Shown piece by piece: positions 7,540 through 15,605 of a DNA stretch of 32,653 nucleotides. Numbering within the stretch: the first letter of the stretch is position 1; the number at the start of each line of letters is the position of its first letter. The DNA lies in assembly GCA_900468805.1 (NCBI GenBank), contig UEIF01000053.1, positions 1-32,653 on the forward strand, written 5' to 3'. Below the pieces are notes generated by a model. That model saw only the letters and a program-made list of their open reading frames with translations. It was not told the DNA's origin and did not search any database. The stretch comes from Hyphomicrobiales bacterium (GTDB taxonomy: Bacteria; Pseudomonadota; Alphaproteobacteria; Rhizobiales; Rhizobiaceae). Both the position numbers and the translations under genes were made by a program.

Positions 7540-8172
7540 TCATTTCGCCTTGAACGCTTCCGCGATTGTTTTGGTAAGCGCATACAAACGCTGTTCGATC
7601 AGCGTCGGCACCTCGCAGACAAAGGTCAGCGACTGCGCGCGCTCCTGAAAGACGCGTGTCTGGAACATGAGCCGGTCACTACGGAGCGCAACCTCGTTCG
7701 GATTAGCATCGGGCTTGCCCCGCAATGCATCGACCGCCGACGCCTCCTGACGCAAGAACGCCGCCGCTTTCCTCTGTCGGTGGGCGTACCGCGCAATGCC
7801 GGAGATGACATCAGATCGTTCTCGGTTCATATGATCAAACAGCCCCCGCACGAGCATGGCCATTCGGTTCTCTCTCTCGCCGTCCGACAGGCTTTCCTTA
7901 AAAGCGCTGATCTTCTGCTGCGCTTCCGGCAACGGCACGCGACGCGCCGCGAGCTCCTGCACCAACGCACCGATGGCCGCATCTTTGGACCAATCAGCGG
8001 CGGTCTGCGGCAGTTCGGGGCCATTCCAAATCTGTCCGAGCGAAAGCAGCGCAACCTTGCGCTGGATACACGGCCAATCCGGATCGTCACCCTGGGCGGC
8101 CAAGGTGGGCCAAGAGACGATTACGCCGAACGTGACTGCGGGGAGTATGCGTGTCAGAGCCAGCGACCACAT
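7540..8172 (-). CDS. Exported protein of unknown function, last gene of the lut-like operon
   Basis: This 210-residue protein has a signal peptide (ALTRILPAVTFGVIVSWPTLAAQ). The mature part begins DDPDWPCIQRKVALLSLGQIW and is mostly predicted helix with charged surfaces. It has only two cysteines, one near the start (WPCIQ) and one near the end (FVCEVP), which could form a disulfide. I recognise no catalytic motif. The start codon shares a base with the stop of the ABC permease gene (TGATG), so expression is coupled to the transporter. Its constant coupling to the transporter suggests a periplasmic accessory role. Confidence 0.8.
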   Translation of the reverse strand: MWSLALTRILPAVTFGVIVSWPTLAAQGDDPDWPCIQRKVALLSLGQIWNGPELPQTAADWSKDAAIGALVQELAARRVPLPEAQQKISAFKESLSDGERENRMAMLVRGLFDHMNRERSDVISGIARYAHRQRKAAAFLRQEASAVDALRGKPDANPNEVALRSDRLMFQTRVFQERAQSLTFVCEVPTLIEQRLYALTKTIAEAFKAK

Positions 8173-9044
8173 CAGATATTGCCTCCCGTGTCCTGCCTGC
8201 GGCTGAGCAAGCCATTCGATGGATCATAGGCGAGAATTGCACTCCCGAGAAACAGCACCGTACATCCGATCACGACAGCAAGAGATACCCAGTCGATTTG
8301 TCCGTAAATGGCGAAGCGGATCAGCTCAACCGCATAGGTGAACGGGTTTACGAGGCAGATCTTGTGGAGGATCGGGCTTGATTCCTGGATGCGCCAGAGC
8401 GGATAAAGCGCGGGCGAGGCAAAATACATCGGGAAAATCACAAAGTTCATGATGCCCGCGAAATTCTCAAGCTGCTTGATCATCGACGACAGAAGCATGC
8501 CCAGCGAGCACAGCATCATGCCTGACAGAAAGAGCGCGGGCAGAACCAGAAAGTAGCCGATCGGCGGTGGCTTGACACCCCAGAACCATGCGACGGCCAG
8601 AAAAACATAGACCTGCATGATCGAAACCGCAACACCCGCGAGCAGCTTGGAGGCCAAAAGGAACCAGCGCGGAAAGGGGCTGACCAGCAGGGTCCGCATG
8701 TTGCCCATCTCCCGGTCATAGACCATCGAGAGTGAGGACTGCATGCCGCTGAACAACAGGATCATTCCGCAAAGACCGGGCGTGATATAAACCTCGTAGA
8801 GCACATAGGTCTTGTAGGGCGGAATGATCGAAACACCGAGAACCTGGCGAAATCCTGCAGCGAAGACAAAGAGCCAGAGGAGCGGACGGACCAGGGACGA
8901 GATGAAGCGCTCACGTTGATTGAGAAAGCGAAGACTTTCGCGATACAGAATTCCCTTCAGGCAAGTGAGATGCTGGCCGAAGCTGAAGCCGCGATCTGGA
9001 TCAAGACCAGTTGAAATTGCGCGCGAACCACGTTGAAATGTCAT
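8172..9044 (-). CDS. lutF: ABC-2 type permease of the PQQ-alcohol dehydrogenase-associated / lut family
   Basis: This is a 290-residue integral membrane protein of the ABC-2 superfamily (PedC-like group). It has a cytoplasmic N-terminal helix (FLNQRERFISSLVRPLLW), about six membrane segments, and the family stretch MVYDREMGNMRTLLVSPFPRW followed by FVIFPMYFASPALYPLW. Both ends overlap neighbours by a single base (TGATG), joining it to the ATPase upstream and the unknown exported protein downstream. Relatives in Methylorubrum (lut) and Pseudomonas putida (pedA1A2BC) are needed for lanthanide-dependent growth. ABC-2 permeases usually export, so direction and cargo are unresolved. The symbol is by analogy with lut. 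Confidence 0.85.
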   Translation of the reverse strand: MTFQRGSRAISTGLDPDRGFSFGQHLTCLKGILYRESLRFLNQRERFISSLVRPLLWLFVFAAGFRQVLGVSIIPPYKTYVLYEVYITPGLCGMILLFSGMQSSLSMVYDREMGNMRTLLVSPFPRWFLLASKLLAGVAVSIMQVYVFLAVAWFWGVKPPPIGYFLVLPALFLSGMMLCSLGMLLSSMIKQLENFAGIMNFVIFPMYFASPALYPLWRIQESSPILHKICLVNPFTYAVELIRFAIYGQIDWVSLAVVIGCTVLFLGSAILAYDPSNGLLSRRQDTGGNI

Positions 9045-9823
9045 CAGGGTGCTCCTTGCGTTGGAGCAAGCCCGGTTAAGGCGACAAACGCCTGACGAAC
9101 GCCGTCAGTACCGGCCGAACGAACGACGTCGTCCACCGTTCCATCCGCCAGCACCCTCCCCTTGTGGAGGATGACGACATGATCGCTCATTTCCACCTCG
9201 TCGATCAAATGGGTCGTCCAGAACACGCTGATGCCATCGGCGGTCACAAGCTCACGGATGGTCCCAAGGATCTCTGCCCGCGACTGTATATCGAGTCCCA
9301 CCGTCGCTTCGTCGAGCAGCAGCAACGGCGGCCGGTGCAAGAGGGCGCGTACAATCTCTATGCGCCGCATCTGTCCGCCGGAAAGACTGCGTGCCTTGTC
9401 GTAGAGCCGGTCACTCATATTCACCTGGGCAAGCAGTGCTGTGATCCGCTCCATAGCGTGTCGATGGCCGATTCCATGCAGAGAGGCATGATAGGTGAGG
9501 TTCTGGTAGACGCTGAGGTCGAGATCTAGTGTACGCGCCTGGAACACGATGCCGAGGCGGCGCAGCGCTTCACCCGGCTCGCGGCGGATGTCGTAGCCGA
9601 AGATGCGGATCGAGCCCTCGCGGGTATTATAGAGATGGCTGATCAACGAGAGGAGCGTGGTCTTGCCGGCTCCGTTGAGGCCGAGCAAGACTGTAAAATG
9701 GCCCACCGCGATTGAAAAGGACACGCTGGACAGAGCCTGCTGCTGTCCGTAGAAATAGCTAAGGTTTGAAACGTCAAGCGCGGCGGGCATGCTCACGCTA
9801 TACTTCGCCTTTGCATGTTGCAT
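9044..9823 (-). CDS. lutE: ABC transporter ATP-binding protein, PQQ-alcohol dehydrogenase-associated / lut family
   Basis: This 259-residue ATPase has Walker A (GLNGAGKTTLL), a Q-loop (VFQARTLDLDL), the signature LSGGQMRRIE, Walker B (LLLLDEATVGLD) and an H-loop (TTHLIDE). The VGLD and the layout match ATPases that pair with ABC-2 permeases. The frame stays open far upstream, but the ATG at 9823 follows a clear GAGGAGACGG ribosome-binding site and begins the conserved region, so the upstream extension is rejected. It is the energy-coupling partner of the permease at 8172-9044. The symbol is assigned by analogy with the lut cluster. Confidence 0.88.
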   Translation of the reverse strand: MQHAKAKYSVSMPAALDVSNLSYFYGQQQALSSVSFSIAVGHFTVLLGLNGAGKTTLLSLISHLYNTREGSIRIFGYDIRREPGEALRRLGIVFQARTLDLDLSVYQNLTYHASLHGIGHRHAMERITALLAQVNMSDRLYDKARSLSGGQMRRIEIVRALLHRPPLLLLDEATVGLDIQSRAEILGTIRELVTADGISVFWTTHLIDEVEMSDHVVILHKGRVLADGTVDDVVRSAGTDGVRQAFVALTGLAPTQGAP

Positions 9824-9864
9824 GGTCCGTCTCCTCGCAAGTGCGAACGCCAATTCTCCCTGCC

Positions 9865-10347
9865 TTACTTGATGGTAATCGTGCCTTTCATGCCCTTGTC
9901 GCCCAGATCGGGAACGGACCACGTGTACGTGCCAGGCCGGATCGTCGTGAATTGCACCTGCATCGTGCCTTCTGAATCGAATTCGAGCCACGCTGGCGCA
10001 CCATTCATATGAACCTCCAGATCGTTGATGACGATCTGGTTCATCCAGACATTGCGGAAAAGGTCTGTGGCAAACTTGTATTCGAGCCCGGCTGCCGACG
10101 TGATTTTCCAACGATAACCCTGCCCGGCGATCAGTTCAAAATCCTTCTGGTTAACGGTGAAACTGTCGGTAGCCGATCCGAGGACCAGTTCAGGCACATC
10201 CTTGCTGGCACGCGTCACCTTGTCAGCAGCCGCCAGAACGGGCGCTGCATCGTCATCATCGTTGTCGCCGGCATCTTGTGCAAAGCCGGGAACCGACAAA
10301 GCCGTTCCAACGAGCACCGCCAACGTGAAGGTTCTATATTCCTGCAT
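9865..10347 (-). CDS. Exported acidic cupredoxin-like protein of the lut-like operon
   Basis: This 160-residue protein has a signal peptide (FTLAVLVGTALSVPGFAQ) followed at once by a very acidic stretch, DAGDNDDDDAAP. The rest resembles a small beta-sandwich of the cupredoxin type, with strands such as YRWKITSAAGLEYKF and the closing RPGTYTWSVPDLGDKGMKGT. A complete type 1 copper site is absent: there is no cysteine, and only single His (LEVHMNG) and Met (GMKGT) candidates. GGGAGGGAAC precedes the ATG. Its place among a binding protein, a beta-propeller and an ABC transporter suggests a periplasmic metal or cofactor carrier, and the acidic stretch could bind hard cations. That role is inference. 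Confidence 0.8.
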   Translation of the reverse strand: MQEYRTFTLAVLVGTALSVPGFAQDAGDNDDDDAAPVLAAADKVTRASKDVPELVLGSATDSFTVNQKDFELIAGQGYRWKITSAAGLEYKFATDLFRNVWMNQIVINDLEVHMNGAPAWLEFDSEGTMQVQFTTIRPGTYTWSVPDLGDKGMKGTITIK

Positions 10348-10387
10348 GTGTTCCCTCCCTTGATGCTAGAAATACTTTCTGCAACGG

Positions 10388-11365
10388 TCAGTTCGTAGAC
10401 ACGACCACCCCCCAGGGCAGGGCCCCGACGGTCACGGACTGAATTGGCTCATCGGTCGCGACATCGATGAAGGTGATGTCGTTGGACACCCCGTTGGTGC
10501 TAATGATCGTCTTCTGGTCAGGGGTAAAAGCAAGTTGCCAGACTCGCTGCCCGACCAGCACGTACTTCTCCACCTCGTAGGTCTCCGCGTTGACCACTGC
10601 CACGCGATTGGCGGGGCCGAGTGCAACATAAGCCTTCTTGCCGTCGGCGGTGATGCGCATGCCCACTGGCTGGATCGCTTCGGATCGCAGGCCCGGTATC
10701 TCGAAGGTGATCTTGTGCTTCACCTCCCGGTTGATGTTGTCGATGACGGAGACGGTACCACCGATTTCGGCGCTGACCCAGACCTCGGAATTGTCCGGTT
10801 TGAACTCGGCAAACCGTGGACGGGAATCGACGAGAACATTGTGGGTAATTTCGTTGGTTTCGGTATCGATGAAGTGCGCCATGTTGGTCGTTTCGGAGGT
10901 GTTGACCATGGTCTTTCCGTCCGGGCTAACGCCCATACCTTCGGGTTCGACGCCGACCGGTACCTCGGCAAGCACGTCTTTGCTTTCGAGATCGATGACC
11001 GTGACGAGGTTGTCGTCCTCATTGGCGACATAGAGCGTCTTTCCATCGGGCGAGAGAACGAACAACTCCGGGTCGGGTCCGGACGGCAGCGATCCTACGA
11101 TTTCGTAGGTCGAGGTATCGATGATCTCAATCGTGTCGTCGTCGCTTGCGCAGAGGTATATGAACTTGCCGTCGTGTGAAATGGTGATGCCGCGAGGACG
11201 TTGGCCGACATCTATGGTGCGCACCACCTCCTTCGTCTCCGAGTCCACCACGCTCACCGTGTTGTCCTTCTCGTTGGAGACATATACCATGTAGGCGCCA
11301 GCGGGTGCGGCCAGACTTGCCGCCGCCACAAATCCTGCCGAAGGTAAAATCAGTCTTCGCAGCAT
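10388..11365 (-). CDS. YVTN-family beta-propeller protein, PQQ-dependent catabolism-associated
   Basis: This 325-residue exported protein has a signal peptide (LILPSAGFVAAASLAAPAGA). The mature protein is a chain of about seven repeats of roughly 42 residues, each with a form like VYVSNEKDNTVSVVDSETKEVVRTIDVGQRPRGI and DGKFIYL. This is the YVTN/lactonase-like propeller found next to PQQ alcohol dehydrogenases and their ABC transporters. The start follows GGGAGAGAG. It lies 22 bp after the binding-protein gene and 40 bp before the cupredoxin-like gene. It is likely a periplasmic binding or scaffold protein of the same system; no enzyme activity is implied by the sequence. Confidence 0.9.
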   Translation of the reverse strand: MLRRLILPSAGFVAAASLAAPAGAYMVYVSNEKDNTVSVVDSETKEVVRTIDVGQRPRGITISHDGKFIYLCASDDDTIEIIDTSTYEIVGSLPSGPDPELFVLSPDGKTLYVANEDDNLVTVIDLESKDVLAEVPVGVEPEGMGVSPDGKTMVNTSETTNMAHFIDTETNEITHNVLVDSRPRFAEFKPDNSEVWVSAEIGGTVSVIDNINREVKHKITFEIPGLRSEAIQPVGMRITADGKKAYVALGPANRVAVVNAETYEVEKYVLVGQRVWQLAFTPDQKTIISTNGVSNDITFIDVATDEPIQSVTVGALPWGVVVSTN

Positions 11366-11387
11366 CCGGCTCTCTCCCTATTTTAGG

Positions 11388-12638
11388 TTATTTGAACGCA
11401 CATCGCGTCTCCGGCTGATCGATGCCCAGCGTGTCGAGTTCGGAAACCTGGTGCAGGAAACCCTCCTGGGGTGAGGTCGAGACAACGGAGCGGCCGTCTC
11501 CCAGGAAGATTGGCTGCCGCAATTGCCAGTTCCATTTTCGGAAGGTCAGCTTCTGTCCCTTGAAGGCCGCAATCGAAAAATCATCGGCGCGGATGAAGGC
11601 CGCAATCGCCCCGGGGTCAGCACTTTGCGTGCGCGTCGCAGCCTCGCCGACAATCCGTACCGCAGTCCATGCGGCCATGTCCTTCGACAACATCCGCCGG
11701 CCATTGGCCTTGGCGAAGCGGTTCTGGATCTGGGTGCCGCCCCATTGCTCGCTGGCCGGATGCCAGGCAGATGGCACGAGGCCGGCCGTTCCCGCGACGG
11801 GACGTGGGCTCCATGCCCGGAATGGCACATACGTGCCGAAGACCTCGCTTTCATCTGCCACAAGCAACACATCGTAATCGGGAAAATCCTGGGTGAAGAC
11901 CGGCATTTGCCGCTGGATCTGGACCACGCCGGTATCCGTCCGCCGCGCCGTACCGGTGTCGATAAACTCCTTTTCCGCGACGATCTGTCCGCCGAAGCGC
12001 GTGGCAGCACGCCGCAATGCCTCGGCAAAAAGCTTGTCCGGCTCATGGGAGCCGTACACCAACGCCCAACGGCGCCATTGTTTCCAAATCAGATATTGCG
12101 CCAGGCCATCGGCGAGCATGGTCCGGGTCGGCGCAGTGTGAAACACGTTGGCCCGGCACTCCTCCTCGCGCAGACTGTCGTCAGTGGCGCCGACATTGAA
12201 GATCAAAACGCCCCTCTCGCGAGCAAGATCGACGATCGACAAAAGCTGCCGCGCTGACAAGTCCGCGAGAATGTAGAGAACACCCTTCGCTATCATCTCC
12301 TTAAAAGCCGGGATGATGTCATCATTGGGCTTGACCTCGGCCACATCGAGCGTGAATTTTTGTCCGAGAAAAGCACCGGTCGTGTTGTTGTCGCCGATCG
12401 CCAAATTCGCACCCACAACGCCTTCGTCGCGCGGCGGTACGTCCAAGACTGAAAGCGCCAACTGGGGTGCATAGGAGCGAAGATAGCCTAGCCGGATCTG
12501 CGAGACTTGCTGCTGGGGGTTGGCCGGCTTGTTGACCGGAGCGGAAGTGATTTCCTCCGCAACGGCGCACGATGGGCCGAAAAGCGCGAGAAAAGTCGAG
12601 ACGAATAATATCAGGACATTGGGCACCGCTGATCCCAC
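11388..12638 (-). CDS. lutA: Type I periplasmic binding protein, PQQ-alcohol dehydrogenase-system ABC transporter
   Basis: This is a 416-residue exported protein with the branched-chain amino acid receptor-like (type I) fold. It has a signal peptide (VLILFVSTFLALFGPSCAVA) and conserved stretches IRLGYLRSYAPQLALSVLDVPPRDEG, GVLIFNVGATDDSLR and WKQWRRWALVYGSHEPD. This matches the family annotated as the substrate-binding component of PQQ-dependent alcohol dehydrogenase systems. The start is GTG at 12638 or GTG at 12626; neither has a strong ribosome-binding site. It is the first gene of the six-gene minus-strand operon, so the operon promoter should lie in 12639-12813. The symbol is by analogy with lut; the ligand is unproven. 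Confidence 0.85.
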   Translation of the reverse strand: MGSAVPNVLILFVSTFLALFGPSCAVAEEITSAPVNKPANPQQQVSQIRLGYLRSYAPQLALSVLDVPPRDEGVVGANLAIGDNNTTGAFLGQKFTLDVAEVKPNDDIIPAFKEMIAKGVLYILADLSARQLLSIVDLARERGVLIFNVGATDDSLREEECRANVFHTAPTRTMLADGLAQYLIWKQWRRWALVYGSHEPDKLFAEALRRAATRFGGQIVAEKEFIDTGTARRTDTGVVQIQRQMPVFTQDFPDYDVLLVADESEVFGTYVPFRAWSPRPVAGTAGLVPSAWHPASEQWGGTQIQNRFAKANGRRMLSKDMAAWTAVRIVGEAATRTQSADPGAIAAFIRADDFSIAAFKGQKLTFRKWNWQLRQPIFLGDGRSVVSTSPQEGFLHQVSELDTLGIDQPETRCAFK

Positions 12639-12813
12639 GTCATAAGGAGAATACTTAAGTTCCGACGCAAGCCGGATCTGTGCAATTCTATGGTGCCTCG
12701 ATCAGCTTAAACGACATATCTCCGATTTCAACTGAAAATTTCACAGGCGTCACTCGCGGGACCAGTGTTGACAGAGAAACCCGGACGTTTCGCAGCGGGT
12801 GCCGCGTAGCCGA

Positions 12814-12972
12814 ATGGCGGACTGGCGGGACTACGATTCCACTGACACCGTCCGCTTCCACGCGCTGCGGCTGAAAGAAGTAGGTTTGCTCAGCGCCTCG
12901 CCCGACAGGGTTATCGCGGAAGGTACGGACTGGCGCTTCCTGAACGAAATCAAGCGCGAACTGGAGAACTGA
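12814..12972 (+). pseudogene. C-terminal remnant of a NitT/TauT-like substrate-binding protein
   Basis: A 52-residue frame ends with VRFHALRLKEVGLLSASPDR and AEGTDWRFLNEIKREL before TGA. This is the typical tail of a family of ABC substrate-binding proteins of nitrate/taurine type. A stop codon at 12769-12771 closes the frame just upstream, and no N-terminal two-thirds is present, so the gene was cut off by a rearrangement. It may be transcribed but is unlikely to be functional. Confidence 0.55.
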
Positions 12973-13895
12973 GCTTGGCGGCCGGCCTTCCGCCCGGCTG
13001 GCCTATCCAGCCCGATGCCGAGCGATAGTGAGCGGAAAGGAACTTGGGTGACGTTACAGAGGTTTAGTCGCCATGTAGGGCCACCTATTCCCGCTACGCG
13101 GTTTGACAACGCCGCTAAGCTTTTGCTTGCCGCTGGGATGCCTGTGGAAGACTTGGCGCGAACACCCAGCAACAAATGGCCGCTTACTACGGTGTAGAAC
13201 ATCCCGAGTTACAGGGGCATGATGCGTTGGAAATGCCCGGTCGGTAGCTTACACCCTCCAATATCTACTGCGATCGGGAAAACTTCAGACCTCGGCATTC
13301 GTCCACTAAGGAAGTGTGGACCCTTAGGATTTCCAAACTGGCGTTGAGCGGCCCTCGCCGCGATTGAAGGCCACAGAAGGCGTTCGTGACATCCTGTTCG
13401 CGGTCGCTCTTTGGAGCGAGCCGGCGGCGATGGTAATTACCACAGGAGCCAAAGTGTCGATCTGCTGCTTACTGGCGCCCACGGGCGCTTGAAGCGTTGA
13501 TTCCGTAGAACCCGGACAGCAAGCAAGCAATCACCAACATTTGCTTGGTAGGCCGGTTGCCGGAACCTGAGTAACGCGCTGATCGCCGAGCTACCATGCC
13601 GAGCCTCGATAGAGTTCAGCCGCTGGGCCTCGACTCCTTCATGTGGCCTTGGCGAACTGTCCGCCAACACACGATGACTAGTCCGGATTGCGCGCTTGCA
13701 GGTTGAACTGCGGCGCCGCAGGATCGTTCAACGTCCCGGTCCCATGGCCAAGCGGCAGCTAAGATTGGCGGTTTGGCAAAACTTGTTGGCAGGACAGAGG
13801 GAGTGCCGCATCGGTGCTCCGGCTACTGACTGTTGATGAAAGCGGGAGCAGCAGCCCGCTCACGGTAGAAGGAGGCTCATCGCTCCTCAAGCTAC
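12973..13895. other. Non-coding scar region
   Basis: No gene with a good start and recognisable sequence was found in these 923 bases. Short frames exist on both strands but none resembles a family I can name with confidence. A stretch near 13090-13250 vaguely resembles the end of a recombinase in two frames, too weak to call. The region lies between a gene fragment and a toxin-antitoxin pair, as expected for an old rearrangement zone. Confidence 0.5.
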
Positions 13896-13941
13896 TTGCC
13901 ATTGATCCGGCATCGGATAATATAGTCATTATAGTCACTAT
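13896..13941 (+). promoter_or_regulatory. Putative promoter and operator of the toxin-antitoxin pair
   Basis: TTGCCA at 13896-13901 and TAATAT at 13918-13923 are spaced by 16 bp. Overlapping the likely start of transcription is a short inverted repeat, ATAGT-C-ACTAT (13931-13941), preceded by a partial copy (ATAGT at 13922-13926). Antitoxins of this type usually repress their own promoter by binding such palindromes. The repeat lies 15 bp before the antitoxin ATG. Confidence 0.45.
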
Positions 13942-13956
13942 GGTCAGGAACGTGCA

Positions 13957-14223
13957 ATGCAGCCACCACCGCATGATGAAAAAAGTTGGACCGTCGCCAA
14001 TGCAAAGGCGAAACTCTCAGAAGTCATCGACCGCGCGCAATCCTCGCCGCAGACTATTACCCGAAACGGCAAGCCAAGCGTCGTCGTGGTCTCTGCCGAA
14101 GAATGGCAGCGGAAGACCGCACGCAAGGGTACACTTGCTGAGTTTCTGATGGAGTCGCCACTACGGGGCGCCGGACTTGACCTCGAGCGTCAACGCGACG
14201 ACCCACGTGATCTGTCGCTGTGA
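13957..14223 (+). CDS. Phd/YefM-family antitoxin
   Basis: This 88-residue protein has the compact N-terminal DNA-binding region of Phd/YefM antitoxins: WTVANAKAKLSEVIDRAQ, then PQTITRNGKPSVVVVSAEEW. The C-terminal tail (about residues 57-88) is probably the disordered toxin-binding part, containing the FLMESPLRGAGLDLER type sequence usual in rhizobial pairs. AGGAA precedes the ATG. It overlaps the toxin gene by four bases (GTGA). It neutralises the toxin and should repress the operon. Confidence 0.9.
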   Translation: MQPPPHDEKSWTVANAKAKLSEVIDRAQSSPQTITRNGKPSVVVVSAEEWQRKTARKGTLAEFLMESPLRGAGLDLERQRDDPRDLSL

Positions 14224-14642
14224 GACTTCTGATCGACGCTAATGTTCTGTCAGAAGTGACAAAGCCGCGCCCCGAAGGCCGCGTTCTCGCATGGCTGGAT
14301 GGACTTGATGAAGACCGCTCCTTTATCAGTGTTGTGTCGATTGCGGAAATTCGTCGTGGCGTTGCGCTGATGGACAACGGCCGAAAGCGCGATGCTCTGG
14401 TCGAGTGGCTCGCCCTTGATCTGCCACAACGTTTCGAGCACCGTGTCATTCCGGTGGACGAACGTGTTGCTCTGGCCTGGGGTGACCTGATGGGCGAAGC
14501 CAAGCGGAGCGGTCGAGGCATGTCGTCGATGGACGGCCTGATCGCAGCCACCGCAGTTGCACACGGCCTCGTTCTCGCGACACGCAACATCAAGGATTTC
14601 GAGGGCTTCGGTATCAATCTCATTGATCCGTGGGGCGAGTGA
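14220..14642 (+). CDS. vapC: VapC-like PIN-domain toxin
   Basis: This is a 140-residue PIN-domain ribonuclease toxin. The acidic active-site residues are visible: Asp in LLIDANVLSE, Glu in SIAEIRRGV, Asp in SSMDGLIAATA and a last Asp in TRNIKDFEGFG. It starts at a GTG that overlaps the antitoxin stop. VapC toxins cut specific tRNAs or rRNA when the antitoxin is lost. The pair is intact and may help hold the replicon or the surrounding island. Confidence 0.92.
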   Translation: MRLLIDANVLSEVTKPRPEGRVLAWLDGLDEDRSFISVVSIAEIRRGVALMDNGRKRDALVEWLALDLPQRFEHRVIPVDERVALAWGDLMGEAKRSGRGMSSMDGLIAATAVAHGLVLATRNIKDFEGFGINLIDPWGE

Positions 14643-14803
14643 GATGCAGTTCAATTTCAGTTGGGCCAGCAACGACAAAAAGGGTGAACCTGTTTGGGCT
14701 CTCCTATCGCTTGCTAAAAAATCTTGCCGGTATTCTTCTGATCGGCGATCATACCTCTCTGCGTTGGTTGCATGAGGTCATTCACGGGCGAAGTCACGTT
14801 GGT

Positions 14804-15112
14804 TCATCGAAGTGCGCCAACGCGTTTTCCAATGAACTCACGCGGCTGCGCCGCATGCGCATCGGCCTGGGCCGCAGGCGAAACATCGGAGGAATCGATG
14901 TCCCCAGATAGCCGAAACGCGACAAGGCGATGACGAAAGCCCTCCCCGACAAGATCAGCAACATTGGCAAGGCCCTGATCCCACCCGCCACCCGCGCCGT
15001 GGATGGACAGGAGCGGAAGCCCATCGCCGCGATCAGCGTATTCGATCGGCCCGAAGGTGGTATCTGCAATCCTTGCACCACCGTCGACCGCGGCGCGCGC
15101 GGCGGATGTCAT
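14804..15112 (-). pseudogene. Alpha/beta hydrolase, N-terminal remnant with compensating frameshifts
   Basis: The frame begins like an alpha/beta-hydrolase: TTFGPIEYADRGDGLPLLSIHGAGGGWDQG with the oxyanion HGAGGG motif. After VGEGFR the expected continuation (VIALSRFGYLGTSIPP) lies in another frame, and the original frame resumes with DVSPAAQADAHAA. So two small indels flank this segment. The frame then loses family resemblance and stops with no nucleophile elbow, so most of the gene is missing. Upstream of it (14643-14800, plus strand) a scrap reading LSYRLLKNLAGILLIGDHTS may be another gene fragment. Confidence 0.6.
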
Positions 15113-15605
15113 TGTTGCAGGACAGGAAAACCAGTCCCCCAGCGTTCAGCGCAACGATCAAGAACGCCAAAGACAACCACTAATGGTTTACATCTACTTT
15201 TGTTGATGCGCAGCAGACGTCCGAACGGCCGCGTTGCGGGCGCGAAGTGGCGTTTCCTGGACCGAAGCCTCTAAGCCTGGCTTAATCCGGTCTAACGGAA
15301 AAATGGCGGTGAAATCGCCAAAAGCACGGCCGCCGGCGATCCCTCTTGCTCTGCGCGCGGGGCTCCAGTTGCTCCGGACATGAAATCCCGACCTTGATGG
15401 ACACGGCCGGAAAGGCGAAATCCTAGACTCTGAAAATAAACAATAAAATATCATTATCCTTTTTATGGAACTGCAAACGCCCGCTTTGCAGGGAAGCCGG
15501 CCTAGTCTGCGTATGCCCCAGAAAAATAGAGAGGTCTTGGCTCTATCGAATTGTCCTACGACATCGCACCGTAGCGTAGTTAAATTCATGACCAGGGAAT
15601 ACGAG
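15113..15605. other. Intergenic stretch upstream of the cyclase gene
   Basis: No gene was recognised. The cyclase frame is open from 15465, but the part before 15606 has no family features. The AT-rich segment around 15430-15470 is a reasonable place for the cyclase promoter; no clear boxes could be fixed. Confidence 0.5.

Noticed and set aside
9824..10111. N-terminal extension of the lutE-like ATPase frame
   Set aside because: It overlaps the cupredoxin-like gene, and the ATG at 9823 has a clear ribosome-binding site.
13015..13250. Possible tyrosine-recombinase C-terminus in two frames (AAKLLLAAGMPVEDLA, then AAYYGVEHPELQG)
   Set aside because: The match is short, needs a frameshift, and none of the recombinase catalytic Arg-His-Arg-Tyr pattern can be placed with confidence.
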